Below, in pieces: positions 29,364 through 37,917 of a DNA stretch of 64,000 nucleotides. Each line of letters begins with the position of its first letter. Positions within the stretch are counted from its first letter, which is position 1. The notes beneath the pieces are model-generated. The model made no database searches. It saw only the letters and a list, made by a program, of their open reading frames with translations, and was not told where the DNA came from. Position numbers and translations under genes: made by a program. The stretch comes from a virus. The stretch covers positions 1-64,000 of IMG/VR virus record IMGVR_UViG_3300002835_000172. The stretch is one strand, 5' to 3'.

Positions 29364-30011
29364 ATGGCTGAAAAGGGTTTAACTAGAGAGTTTCTCGCTG
29401 AACGCGATTTGCGTATTTTCAAGATGAGGCAGGCTGGTATCCCTATCGCCGAAATTGCTAGACGGTTTGGAATTGGGTCTACCAATGTTTCCCATTCAAT
29501 TCGTAGGCAGTTGGGCAAGTTGAACCAAGAGGCTTTGCTTGCTTACCCTGAAGTTTTGCAAATGGAACTTGAGCGTTTGGATGCTTTGCAGTCCGCAATC
29601 TGGCCGATGACGCAACACAGAAAACAAAAAATGGATGACGGCACAGAGGTTGCTATTGAACCCGACATTAAGGCTGTTTCAACGGTTCTTTCAATCATTG
29701 ATCGTCGTGCGAAGTTGCTTGGTATGGAGCAAACTAATGTCAATGTGCAGATGGATGTGAGGGATGCTTCCCCTCTTCGCGCTGTACTTGCTGGTGCTCC
29801 CGGAGTTCTTAGCGCTGAGAAGTTTGATTCTGAAGCAGAGGGCAAGAAACTTCTTGCACTTATGGCTGATGCAGGGATCCTTCCAAAAGAGCAGATCAGG
29901 GAACTATTGAATGATTTCCCTGCTCTTGAAGATGGCGACGATATTCAGGATGCTGAGATAGTTGATGCTGAGGACGATGCCGTATCACAAAAAGAGATTG
30001 ACACCATCTAA
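29364..30011 (+). CDS. Helix-turn-helix protein, possible small terminase-like (215 aa)
   Basis: RIFKMRQAGIPIAEIARRFG then GIGSTNVSHSIRR is a clear homeodomain-like helix-turn-helix (residues about 18-50), followed by a long helical region and an acidic tail. Small terminase subunits have this plan, but it lies far from the portal, next to the primase, so a replication or regulatory role is as likely. ATG one base after the previous stop. Confidence 0.7.
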   Translation: MAEKGLTREFLAERDLRIFKMRQAGIPIAEIARRFGIGSTNVSHSIRRQLGKLNQEALLAYPEVLQMELERLDALQSAIWPMTQHRKQKMDDGTEVAIEPDIKAVSTVLSIIDRRAKLLGMEQTNVNVQMDVRDASPLRAVLAGAPGVLSAEKFDSEAEGKKLLALMADAGILPKEQIRELLNDFPALEDGDDIQDAEIVDAEDDAVSQKEIDTI

Positions 30012-30071
30012 TTTCGTAAAACGATAGTTTCTTGCAGTTGATCGCTTGCAGAGATGGCATCATGTATCCCT

Positions 30072-30227
30072 ATGATTATTGCAATTCTTATCACAACGGC
30101 GATCGTTGTATCAACCCACTCATTCCTAATGCATTCTGTTGACAGATTTGACCGCTACGGCGACAGCGGCGGTTCATTCCGTGAATGGACAGAATTTGAA
30201 AAACAGAAAAATCCTTCAAATTTCTAA
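30072..30227 (+). CDS. Small membrane-anchored protein (51 aa)
   Basis: One N-terminal hydrophobic helix (MIIAILITTAIVVSTHSFLM) and a polar tail. Fills the gap between the helix-turn-helix gene and the convergent PhyH gene exactly, ending one base before it. No family recognised. Confidence 0.5.
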   Translation: MIIAILITTAIVVSTHSFLMHSVDRFDRYGDSGGSFREWTEFEKQKNPSNF

Positions 30228-30992
30228 TTACCTTTTTCTGTCGTAGTAATACCCCAAGTTTTTCCATTGTTTAACGCTTGGGTCATCAAGCAATGAGGTC
30301 ATGTTCTTTTCGTATCCTTCGTCAACTGCACCTTCATATTGCTTTGAGTTGCTGTAGTGACCAATAACGGCTTTCCTTGTCGCATTTTTGTCAGCAGACA
30401 CTAGGGCGCGATGAAAGAGATTGCCATGCCAAATCAACAGGTCGCCTTTTTGAGCAAGGAAAGTAAAATGCTCTACTTCTTTATGCTCTTCAACTTGTTT
30501 TTCAAGTTCATAGTTTAACCACCGTCCATCAATCACTTCCCCGCTATTTTCTCCAAAATAAGCCGCATGCTTATCAAAAACCCATTTATGTGATTTGGGT
30601 ATCAGTTGAAATGGTCCTGTTTCGTACAAAACATTTTCTACCGCAACCCAAGCACCTATGTAGTTGTTGAAGGCGACGGGGTTTGAATGTATTGAATCCT
30701 GATGCCAATTTTTTTGGCTACTCATAGACCATGTATCTACACGGTGAAGAGCAACAGCAAGTTTCAGTTCAGTAAAAAAATTTACTATTATTGAACTGCA
30801 CATTATGTCCATTACTTCGGGATGTTCTAGATACTCTTCCTCTTTATCCCACCCAAAATTATTTCCATACTGATCAGTTTTGTTGGAGTTTTCTTTTTCC
30901 CATACAGAATTGTATTCATCTAAAAGACTTTCGCTTATAGCCTTTTTGAATACAACATAACCATTTTCGTGGAAAAAATCTATTGGCTCCAT
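30228..30992 (-). CDS. Phytanoyl-CoA dioxygenase (PhyH)-family 2OG-Fe(II) oxygenase (254 aa)
   Basis: Begins MEPIDFFHENGYVVFKKAIS, the usual PhyH start. Iron ligands are His 97 and Asp 99 (NWHQDS) and the second histidine in WHGNLFHRA; the basic residue for 2-oxoglutarate follows in ATRKAVIGHY. Substrate unknown: family members hydroxylate small molecules and some tRNA or nucleoside-linked groups. Second of three such oxygenases in the window. Confidence 0.88.
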   Translation of the reverse strand: MEPIDFFHENGYVVFKKAISESLLDEYNSVWEKENSNKTDQYGNNFGWDKEEEYLEHPEVMDIMCSSIIVNFFTELKLAVALHRVDTWSMSSQKNWHQDSIHSNPVAFNNYIGAWVAVENVLYETGPFQLIPKSHKWVFDKHAAYFGENSGEVIDGRWLNYELEKQVEEHKEVEHFTFLAQKGDLLIWHGNLFHRALVSADKNATRKAVIGHYSNSKQYEGAVDEGYEKNMTSLLDDPSVKQWKNLGYYYDRKR

Positions 30993-31000
30993 TTTCTTAT

Positions 31001-31633
31001 TTATACATCGTCCCTATAAAATATTTCAAATCCACAATGCATTATCGCAGATGCGAGCGTTCCATAATAAACGTCTCTTTCAACGCTGTCATCTATTGGT
31101 TGTGAATCAATCCTGAGTGATGCTTTCAGTGCAGCGGGGAACGCAATGTCTCGCATGACTCTTCCACCGTTGTACCAATGCGTTTTCCCAAATTCAACTT
31201 TCCTGCCAAGTTTCACTTTGTATGGGAGCGTTACGAAAACATGGTCAGTGGCGGTTAGGTGAGTGAAGGAAATGCACTCCTCAACCGACGACTCGTTATC
31301 TGCATATAACGTTGCCAAGTCTTTTCCTTCAGTATCCGAAGGGGACATTGAGCAGTAGCCCTCGGCTGCGAGTGTGTATTCGTCAATACCCCATCCCTGT
31401 CTCATAATCACTGATGCTTCTATGATCTGCTGAAGTCGTTCGTCTTTGGGTATGCCAAATGTGTTTTTGAGTTGAACTATTGTGACTAATTCATTATCTT
31501 TCCAACCAAAAATATTAATATTTAAATCGGATCCTATTCCGTCTTCATCTATCAAGGCAAGTTTTGCCGTTTTGACAGATTCGGCGCATAGTGCTATTTT
31601 GTCTAAATCGGTTTCGTAGAATCCTGTATACAT
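31001..31633 (-). CDS. Hypothetical protein (210 aa)
   Basis: ATG 31633, upstream of the PhyH gene and 8 bases from it. Mixed alpha/beta protein (LNINIFGWKDNELVTIVQL, TDHVFVTLPYKVKLGRKVEF) without recognised domains. Co-transcription with the PhyH oxygenase hints at a shared pathway. Confidence 0.7.
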   Translation of the reverse strand: MYTGFYETDLDKIALCAESVKTAKLALIDEDGIGSDLNINIFGWKDNELVTIVQLKNTFGIPKDERLQQIIEASVIMRQGWGIDEYTLAAEGYCSMSPSDTEGKDLATLYADNESSVEECISFTHLTATDHVFVTLPYKVKLGRKVEFGKTHWYNGGRVMRDIAFPAALKASLRIDSQPIDDSVERDVYYGTLASAIMHCGFEIFYRDDV

Positions 31634-31659
31634 GTTGACCCAACCTTACTGTATGGTGC

Positions 31660-31676
31660 CCCTCACAAAATGAGGG
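31660..31676. terminator. Small hairpin between divergent genes
   Basis: CCCTCA-CAAAA-TGAGGG, a 6-bp stem lying upstream of both divergent genes (31633 leftward and 31716 rightward). It is more likely a regulatory stem than a terminator, because no gene ends here. Confidence 0.3.
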
Positions 31677-31715
31677 TTGCATTTTGGGGATTTTCTTTGT
31701 ACTAAGGTTTTCTGC

Positions 31716-32015
31716 ATGTCATCAAAATCAAACAAAAAAGCACCAGTCAAGAAAACAGCATCAAAGAAGTCTCCTGCAAAAAAGAAGGCTCCTGCTAAGA
31801 AGCCTGTCTCCAAGAAGGTTTCTGCGACCGCTGAAAAAAGCAACAAAAATGTTTTGGCTGAAATTAAAATTGATACAGCAAAACCACAGTTCGTTAACGC
31901 TGAAAAATTCATGAAGTCATTCGTGGATGAATCTGCTGTTTTGATTAAGGCAAATAACGTAAAATCTTTGCCTCTTCGCAAGAAAATGCTTGCGTGGTTC
32001 AAGATTAGCAAGTAG
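31716..32015 (+). CDS. Histone H1-like lysine/alanine-rich protein (99 aa)
   Basis: The first 40 residues repeat KKAPxKK-type units (SPAKKKAPAKKPVSKK), as in eukaryotic H1 tails and actinobacterial HupB/Lsr2-type tails. The C-terminal half is a short helical domain (NAEKFMKSFVDESAVLIKAN). It probably binds DNA non-specifically, perhaps compacting phage or host DNA. Start ATG 31716 preceded by AAGG. Confidence 0.75.
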   Translation: MSSKSNKKAPVKKTASKKSPAKKKAPAKKPVSKKVSATAEKSNKNVLAEIKIDTAKPQFVNAEKFMKSFVDESAVLIKANNVKSLPLRKKMLAWFKISK

Positions 32016-32019
32016 TCTG

Positions 32020-32035
32020 AACCCCATGAGGGGTT
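32020..32035 (+). terminator. Hairpin after H1-like gene
   Basis: AACCCC-ATGA-GGGGTT followed by TACG. Short stem with weak T content; it may attenuate transcription into the methyltransferase gene. Confidence 0.4.
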
Positions 32036-32048
32036 TACGAGGGGAAAA

Positions 32049-33425
32049 ATGACAACCGAAGAAACAGTGCTGCCGTTTGTTATTGATTCAAACATTCTCT
32101 TAGGTGATGTCCGTGAGACGCTTGCTTCGTTGTCAGATAACAGCATTCATTGTGTTGTTACATCACCTCCGTATTGGGGGCTAAGGGATTACGGAACCGC
32201 AACCTGGATTGGTGGCGACCCTGAGTGCTCGCACAAAAGAGATAGTAAGTTCAGTGAAAGTTGCACAACTGGACAGAAACTTCTTGAAGGTGCAATAGGT
32301 GACGGCATCTATAAAGTCCAATGCCCTCGTTGTGGCGCGATGCGTAAAGATAGTCAACTTGGTTTAGAGCCAACCGTTGATGAATATGTTGAACATATGG
32401 TTGAGGTTTTTCGTGAAGTTCGCAGAGTTTTGCGAGAAGACGGAACTCTATGGTTGAACCTTGGTGACTCTTATGCGGGTAGTAACGGCAACGGATGGAA
32501 GCAGTCAATTGCGTCCACCAATGCATCCAACGCTGGCGGGGAGAATGAAGATTTCAGGGCAAAGATCGGTCGCGATGACGGCGATCTGAAACCAAAAGAT
32601 TTGGTAGGTATTCCGTGGCGCGTTGCTTTTGCCTTGCAGGCAGATGGTTGGTATTTGCGTCAAGACATCATTTGGGCTAAACCTAACCCGATGCCTGAAT
32701 CTGTTCGTGACAGGTGCACCAAAGCACACGAATACATGTTTTTGCTAACCAAAAAGTCACATTATTTTTTTGATAGCGAAGCGATAAAAGAACCAGCAAA
32801 ATATGCTTACGACGATAGGGGATCTCGTGCAGACAGCCGTAAAGACGCAGGTATTTCTAACGCTATGCACGGTTCAACAGGAGCCTTTAGAAACAAGAGG
32901 TCGGTATGGACGGTAACAACGAAACCATTCAAGGGGGCGCACTTCGCGACCTTTCCACAGGATCTGATAGAGCCTTGTATCTCCGCTGGTACGAGCGAAA
33001 TGGGATGTTGTGCTCAATGTGGGTCACCTCTAGTGCGTCAAGTGAACCGCAAGAGGATTGCTCGGAACGAGTTGTCAGTGGACGATCCTCGTTACCGACC
33101 AAACACCTACGAAGGCGCATATGGGGAAATAAACGGCAAGGGCGACGCAGGTTATTCTCAAACCGACACGATCGGGTGGGAAAAGGGCTGTAAGTGTGAA
33201 ACTGTTGAGACGGTTCCGTGTACGGTGCTGGATGTGTTCTTTGGTGCTGGTACTACAGGTGTGGTCGCACAGAAGTTGGGTAGATCATATTTGGGGTGTG
33301 AATTGAACCCTGAGTATGCACAAATAGCGACATTGCGTCTTTCGGATGAAAAGGAAAAATTGAGGGTCGCTGAGGAGATTAATGCAAGCCAGCCTTCACT
33401 TTTTGAGGTTACTTCTGAGGGGTAA
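32049..33425 (+). CDS. DNA N4/N6 methyltransferase with zinc-binding inserts (458 aa)
   Basis: TSPPYWGLRDYG near residue 38 and VFFGAGTTGVVAQKLG near 405 give the beta-class order. Two Cys inserts (CPRCG with an upstream CSH, and CCAQCG) are typical of a large phage methylase group. GAGGGG before ATG 32049. It probably methylates phage DNA against host restriction. Unlike the smaller methylase at 18228 it has no nuclease beside it. Confidence 0.9.
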   Translation: MTTEETVLPFVIDSNILLGDVRETLASLSDNSIHCVVTSPPYWGLRDYGTATWIGGDPECSHKRDSKFSESCTTGQKLLEGAIGDGIYKVQCPRCGAMRKDSQLGLEPTVDEYVEHMVEVFREVRRVLREDGTLWLNLGDSYAGSNGNGWKQSIASTNASNAGGENEDFRAKIGRDDGDLKPKDLVGIPWRVAFALQADGWYLRQDIIWAKPNPMPESVRDRCTKAHEYMFLLTKKSHYFFDSEAIKEPAKYAYDDRGSRADSRKDAGISNAMHGSTGAFRNKRSVWTVTTKPFKGAHFATFPQDLIEPCISAGTSEMGCCAQCGSPLVRQVNRKRIARNELSVDDPRYRPNTYEGAYGEINGKGDAGYSQTDTIGWEKGCKCETVETVPCTVLDVFFGAGTTGVVAQKLGRSYLGCELNPEYAQIATLRLSDEKEKLRVAEEINASQPSLFEVTSEG

Positions 33426-33488
33426 TAAATGTTGTATTATTTACCTACATAGGTATTCCAGTATTTCTCTTTGACTTGGAGGTCAAAA

Positions 33489-33887
33489 ATGTCAGCATCA
33501 GCACCACTTCTTCTCCCAATGACGGTTACAGGCGCATGCGCAACAACTTCAACTGTTGTTGTTCGCACTCCTGTCGCAGGTCGTGTCCGTGCAATCACAG
33601 TTGCAGTTGGTACTGCTCCTGCTGGTTCAGCACTTAGCGGAACTGTTCGCAAGGCAACATCCTCGGGAACGGTTGTCGGAACTTGGTCACTTGCAGCCGC
33701 CGCCACTTCGGCAGAAGCAACAATGTCAACAGTTGATGGTGCGGACGAAATCGCAGAAGATGACTTGTTGCACCTCGTAGTCGCTGCTGTAGGTTCAGGA
33801 ACTGCTGGTTCAAACTTGACCGCTCTTCTTCAAATTGATCAGTCGGCAGACCAAGATGGTGTGAACGCCCTCTACCCTTATTCCTGA
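33489..33887 (+). CDS. Small Ala/Thr/Val-rich beta protein (132 aa)
   Basis: GGAGGT lies 5 bases before ATG 33489. Rich in Ala, Thr, Ser and Val with strand-like repeats (TVVVRTPVAGRVRAITVAV), few charges and no signal peptide. The composition fits a virion decoration or fibre-type protein but there is no direct evidence. It is a single-gene unit closed by a very strong terminator, as abundant structural proteins often are. Confidence 0.6.
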   Translation: MSASAPLLLPMTVTGACATTSTVVVRTPVAGRVRAITVAVGTAPAGSALSGTVRKATSSGTVVGTWSLAAAATSAEATMSTVDGADEIAEDDLLHLVVAAVGSGTAGSNLTALLQIDQSADQDGVNALYPYS

Positions 33888-33914
33888 TCTAAAAATTTAA
33901 ACCCGACAAAATAT

Positions 33915-33954
33915 TTAATCCCCCCACATCCGTGCAGGTCTGTGGGGGGATTAA
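33915..33954. terminator. Strong terminator after gene 33489-33887
   Basis: Perfect 14-bp stem TTAATCCCCCCACA / TGTGGGGGGATTAA with a 12-base loop and T-rich tail (TTATTT). A/T runs on both sides allow action in both directions, between convergent genes. Confidence 0.92.
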
Positions 33955-33971
33955 TTATTTATAGACATAAA

Positions 33972-34334
33972 TTATTTACTAAAAGTTATTGCCACCCTGT
34001 CGCCAGCAAGGCGCAGAAGATTGATCGCTTCTTTTTGGCTGTGTGACGAACACCAGTCCGATATTTCTTTATTCACTATCAGTTCTAGGTATTCGCAGAA
34101 GAATCGCGCCCTACCAGTCATGAATGGCGCAACTCCACACTCCTCTGCTCCTGTTTCTCCTTGTGCAAGGAGTTTTTCTTTACCCCCACAGGCAAGAAGT
34201 ATTGATCCCCAAATATCTACTTCTTTTGTATATGGGTCATATGTCGTGTAGTTGGAGAACCCTTGTTCCTCTATTATTTGCGCAGCCTTGTCGTAGACAT
34301 CATGAGCGCCAAGTTCTTTTAATGTTGGGAACAT
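33972..34334 (-). CDS. DUF6197-like protein (120 aa)
   Basis: Has the plan KAAQIIEEQGF, then DIWGSILLACGG, then a helical end (SQKEAINLLRLAGDRVA), similar to DUF6197, a phage family of unknown role. Last gene of the ribonucleotide reductase operon; ATG overlaps the upstream stop (TAATG). Confidence 0.55.
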   Translation of the reverse strand: MFPTLKELGAHDVYDKAAQIIEEQGFSNYTTYDPYTKEVDIWGSILLACGGKEKLLAQGETGAEECGVAPFMTGRARFFCEYLELIVNKEISDWCSSHSQKEAINLLRLAGDRVAITFSK

Positions 34335-34591
34335 TATTCTGTTTCAATTCCGTTCTTATTGCAAAGATCGGCATACGCATGGTTTGGGCTTTCCCCTATT
34401 CCAACCGTCTGCTTGTACTCATCGGTGAAAAGGTCAACGGCGTCACAGTCATCACCCTCAAAATAGTTGAGCATCGCTTCCGTGAACTCATCGCACTCTG
34501 CGAAGGCAATCCACTTCCCGCCCTCATATATCCCGCCGTACCTTGCCTCTCTTATGACGACGGGATAAATGCGAATCGTTTTTTGAGTCAT
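34334..34591 (-). CDS. Hypothetical protein (85 aa)
   Basis: ATG 34591 sits right after the reductase stop. The segment REARYGGIYEGGKWIAFAE and the acidic YFEGDDCDAVD are typical of small phage proteins; no named family assigned. Possibly coupled to nucleotide metabolism by position only. Confidence 0.6.
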   Translation of the reverse strand: MTQKTIRIYPVVIREARYGGIYEGGKWIAFAECDEFTEAMLNYFEGDDCDAVDLFTDEYKQTVGIGESPNHAYADLCNKNGIETE

Positions 34592-34592
34592 A

Positions 34593-36521
34593 TTATTTGA
34601 TTGGGCAAGCCCCTGTTGCGCAGTCATCAAGCGTTAGATCTAAACCTGTTGCCTGACTAAGGGGAATGCTCATGTCAATTTTCTTTAAGAGCGAACCGTA
34701 CTGTTCTGAAGTAATTTCTTCGTATGGTGGCAACGGGAAGTTGTGGTCAGCATGTAAGAGGAATGACACGGACTTGACACCTGTGTCGTAGTTCTTGGAG
34801 AGCCATTCTTTGATGGATTCAAGTTCTTCCTTTCGGTAGTACACGGTTACCGAAACAGCGTTGTCTGCCCATTCGGTTTGCATTTTGCGCACCCATTCAA
34901 GTTGCTCAACGGCTGTCATGTTTTCTGCGAGAACCGCGTTGTCTGGTGACTTGCATGGGAACTCTACGACATAGCGTGTGTGGTCTTCTCTCCCGTCAAT
35001 ACCAATATCCCAAACAACCTTGTGTCCTCGTTTACGGAGACCGTCAACGAGGGCGTCAGACGCTCCAAAACGCACCCTACGGATGTAGAAAGGTGCAAAT
35101 GCTGGATGTATGCCCGGGGTGATGCCGGGAAGCAATGAGAGCGTGCCAGATGGTTGAACTGTTGTCAACCGCACCGAACGAGGGTATCCGTTTTCTTTGG
35201 AATACTTGACATCAAATTCGTCAAGATTACGGTAAGCCTCATCTAGCCAAGAAACCTGTTCTTCTGAAGCCTGCAACACACCCGAGATGCTTTGACCTAG
35301 GCGTGCATTCTTAGACACGATCGCATTGGTTTTGGCGTACGGGTAACTAAGTCTTGTGATTTGCTTCTGAACGATGTAAAGCAACTCGGATATTTCCTTG
35401 AATTGCTCAATTGAGCAGATGTTGGGGAGAAATATGGTTGAAAGGTTGCATGATTCGCCGTCACCCAAACCAATCTCCGCACAAGGGTTGAACCCCTCAA
35501 TCGTCTTGTCTGCACGCTCTTCTTTGAGTCGCCCGAACTTCCGTGCAAGCCTTCGGTTAACCAAGCCGTACGGTTCACCACCACCCGTATAGCCCTTCCA
35601 TAGTTCTGGCATGATGTGGTCGTAGTAGTCAGCGTAAATGCTGTTATTGCTGTTGGCACGGTAACCCGGAATTTCTCCTGATGCCCAATTCTTCGCACGG
35701 AGGAACAGAACATCGTCAGGGTCACCAATCGCGATTTGTGCTGAACGGCGGGATGAACCCGAAACGACAACACGACCAATGATGTTGCAAATATCTAGGA
35801 CATCAATTGAACGAAGTTTTTTCCCTTCTCGGTTTTGAAGCACCTTAGAAATATCTTCAATCCCATCAATCAGCGCTTGCGGTCCGCTGGCTGTTCCGCC
35901 GAATGTCTTGAGGGGTGCGCCAAATTGGCGAATAAGAATCGTTGAATACGAGAAAGACTTCCCTGTTTCAAAGTACGACTTCAATGTGCTATGTAGCAGT
36001 CGTCTCCAACCCTGTCGTGAGTCAGGGACAATAATGTCCGCATCGTTTGATCGCTCGTGAGTGATTTTTACATTGGTCAAAACTTTTGGAAGGTCATGGA
36101 TTTTTGCTCGCTCCACAGAGAAACCAACTCCGCCACCAAGCATGAGGTGGTCAAAAAGAAATTCAAAATCTTCTACTTTTTCTATGTTTACGAAATAGCA
36201 GTTATTGAGTGATGCCGCGTTGAACTGTTTGATGAGCGGGGTTCCGAGTTGCCATAGTGCGCGACCCGAGAATGATCCTCGTAGGTTGAACACATGGTCG
36301 TAGAGTTTTTCTGCTTGATCTTGTGTTAGTGGTGTCCCAATGTCTATTGCTCCGTTTACACAGCGTTGTACTGTTTCTGCCCAAATTTCGTTTCGGTCTA
36401 GTTCTTCAATTCGTCGTGAGTATGTGCGTAAGTAAACAACTTCACCTAAACCGCTGAATCCCCAAGGCGGAGTCTGTGTCTTGTAGCGGTCAACAAATTC
36501 TTCAGTGATTCTTGCGGTCAT
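34593..36521 (-). CDS. nrdJ: Class II ribonucleotide reductase, adenosylcobalamin-dependent
   Basis: 642 aa. NNCYF (first active-site Cys region) is near residue 106, FNPCAEIGL carries the Asn-Cys-Glu radical core, TVQPSGTLSLLPGITPG matches the substrate loop, and CATGACPIK at the C-terminus gives the redox Cys pair. This is the monomeric ribonucleoside-triphosphate reductase type. It makes dNTPs for phage replication and needs B12 from the host, but no oxygen-dependent subunit. Lead gene of its operon. Confidence 0.95.
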   Translation of the reverse strand: MTARITEEFVDRYKTQTPPWGFSGLGEVVYLRTYSRRIEELDRNEIWAETVQRCVNGAIDIGTPLTQDQAEKLYDHVFNLRGSFSGRALWQLGTPLIKQFNAASLNNCYFVNIEKVEDFEFLFDHLMLGGGVGFSVERAKIHDLPKVLTNVKITHERSNDADIIVPDSRQGWRRLLHSTLKSYFETGKSFSYSTILIRQFGAPLKTFGGTASGPQALIDGIEDISKVLQNREGKKLRSIDVLDICNIIGRVVVSGSSRRSAQIAIGDPDDVLFLRAKNWASGEIPGYRANSNNSIYADYYDHIMPELWKGYTGGGEPYGLVNRRLARKFGRLKEERADKTIEGFNPCAEIGLGDGESCNLSTIFLPNICSIEQFKEISELLYIVQKQITRLSYPYAKTNAIVSKNARLGQSISGVLQASEEQVSWLDEAYRNLDEFDVKYSKENGYPRSVRLTTVQPSGTLSLLPGITPGIHPAFAPFYIRRVRFGASDALVDGLRKRGHKVVWDIGIDGREDHTRYVVEFPCKSPDNAVLAENMTAVEQLEWVRKMQTEWADNAVSVTVYYRKEELESIKEWLSKNYDTGVKSVSFLLHADHNFPLPPYEEITSEQYGSLLKKIDMSIPLSQATGLDLTLDDCATGACPIK

Positions 36522-36594
36522 TTTGTTCTCTTTCGGTGTAGTTGCAATTTAGGCAGAGAACTATATTACAGCACCAAGGGTTTTAAGTAAAATC

Positions 36595-36888
36595 CTAATT
36601 ACTAGTAAGGTTATATTTTCGTGCTTCTTCTAAGGGTATTACTTGACCAACAGCAAATTTTCTCACCTTTGTGAAAACTCCCGGTGATACTTCTTCGGGC
36701 ATAAAAAAATCTTCTTCAACTCTGAATGTTTGTTTACCGTCTAGGGAGTTGAACAGTCCAAGACCAAATATCCTTGTTGGTGGTTTGTGATTATCGGGCA
36801 CACAGTTACCGCTTGGGTCACCGCAAACTATGCATGGTTCAGTGGAAGCCCTCAAGAACTCTATGTCACCATATATATATTCAGGCAT
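36595..36888 (-). CDS. Small protein with Cys cluster (97 aa)
   Basis: PCIVCGDPSGNCVPD near residue 19 offers three Cys, probably zinc-binding. ATG 36888 is 5 bases after TACACT on the minus strand, a leaderless layout. A beta-rich second half (VFTKVRKFAVGQVIPL). No family recognised, though similar zinc-bearing small proteins are frequent in actinophages. Confidence 0.65.
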   Translation of the reverse strand: MPEYIYGDIEFLRASTEPCIVCGDPSGNCVPDNHKPPTRIFGLGLFNSLDGKQTFRVEEDFFMPEEVSPGVFTKVRKFAVGQVIPLEEARKYNLTSN

Positions 36889-36927
36889 AAACAAGTGTAC
36901 CCCGCACCATGCTGACCGTTTACATGA

Positions 36928-36955
36928 AGAAGGAGCGCCTTTCGGCGCTCCTTCT
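36928..36955. terminator. Strong hairpin terminator
   Basis: 12-bp perfect stem AGAAGGAGCGCC / GGCGCTCCTTCT with tetraloop TTTC. It lies downstream of the leftward gene 36993-37235. Confidence 0.8.
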
Positions 36956-36992
36956 CTCTATGCGAGGGGGCATAGACCTGTGACCCATGTAT

Positions 36993-37235
36993 TTAATTTT
37001 TGGGTGCGAACTTGTTCTCCTGTTGTAGAACTTTCATTTCTTCTGCAAAAACTGCATCAAACTCATCCTTGTAGCGAATCTGTAGAACGAACGATGCACG
37101 ACGCTTTGCCTCTAGTTTGCGCTTTGCCTCAACCCTGCGGGCTTCTGCGCGTCGGTTGCGTTCCTCAACGGGTAGTGGCTTCCTTCCTCGGGTTACACCT
37201 AGTTTGTTCTTCATTTGCTCATATGTTGTTGCCAT
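36993..37235 (-). CDS. Basic helical protein (80 aa)
   Basis: AGGAG precedes ATG 37235. After TRGRKPLPVEERNRRAEARR comes a long Arg/Lys/Glu helix; the GRKPLP start is AT-hook-like. Probably nucleic-acid binding. No family recognised. Confidence 0.6.
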   Translation of the reverse strand: MATTYEQMKNKLGVTRGRKPLPVEERNRRAEARRVEAKRKLEAKRRASFVLQIRYKDEFDAVFAEEMKVLQQENKFAPKN

Positions 37236-37373
37236 TGTGGCTCCTATTTGTGTCTAGTGGTTACTTAATTAATAATTAGATAATAACTAAGGCTTCAAGA
37301 TAAAGCAACCCTAATTTCGTAAAAATATACCGTGACATTGTGTATAAATGGGCTCTACGGGTGGGTTGTAATA

Positions 37374-37913
37374 ATGAATGAGGCGCACTACACTTACGGT
37401 ATGGATAATATAAACATACCTAAAACATCACTAATCACCGAATTACCTACCGTAATGAACCTCAAGGAAGCACAGTTGAACTGCCGTGACTTTGACGCAG
37501 TAATTACAGCAGGACCATCTAAACGGGAAGTCAGCGAATTCAGACACCCAATACATAAAGTCGTTGAATTCCACGACACCATGTTTGAAAACAACGGTGG
37601 ACCATCATATGAAAATGTTGCAGAACTCATTGAGTTTGGTGCAGGGGTTCCAAAACTCTTGGTTCACTGCCATGCAGGTATTTCCCGCTCTACGGCAACA
37701 GCATGGGGGGTGGCAATCGCAAACGGTGAAGAACCTTTGGAAGCATTCCTGCAACTACAACAAAATCACCCAAACGAAAGCAGTGTCTTTGGTCATGGAT
37801 TTAAGCGAACATTCGCACCCAACATCCTTATCGTAAAACACCTTGACAAGTATTTCAATCTAGGGACAACCCTTCTTGAAATCCGACAGAAGCACACAGA
37901 GGGTGGCTGGTAA
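37374..37913 (+). CDS. Dual-specificity / tyrosine protein phosphatase (179 aa)
   Basis: HCHAGISRS at 98-106 is the P-loop HC-x5-R with nucleophile Cys 99 and Arg 105. Preceding strands (FDAVITAGPS, HKVVEFHDTM) match the DSP fold; the general acid is not certain. It would remove phosphate from Tyr/Ser/Thr or from nucleotides or lipids. Start at ATG 37374. Next gene is a deacetylase-like protein. Phage-encoded phosphatases of this type are unusual. Confidence 0.85.
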   Translation: MNEAHYTYGMDNINIPKTSLITELPTVMNLKEAQLNCRDFDAVITAGPSKREVSEFRHPIHKVVEFHDTMFENNGGPSYENVAELIEFGAGVPKLLVHCHAGISRSTATAWGVAIANGEEPLEAFLQLQQNHPNESSVFGHGFKRTFAPNILIVKHLDKYFNLGTTLLEIRQKHTEGGW

Positions 37914-37917
37914 GAAT

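Noticed and set aside
29364-30011. Firm call as terminase small subunit
   Set aside because: The helix-turn-helix is clear, but it sits beside the primase-helicase and far from the portal, with no large subunit next to it.
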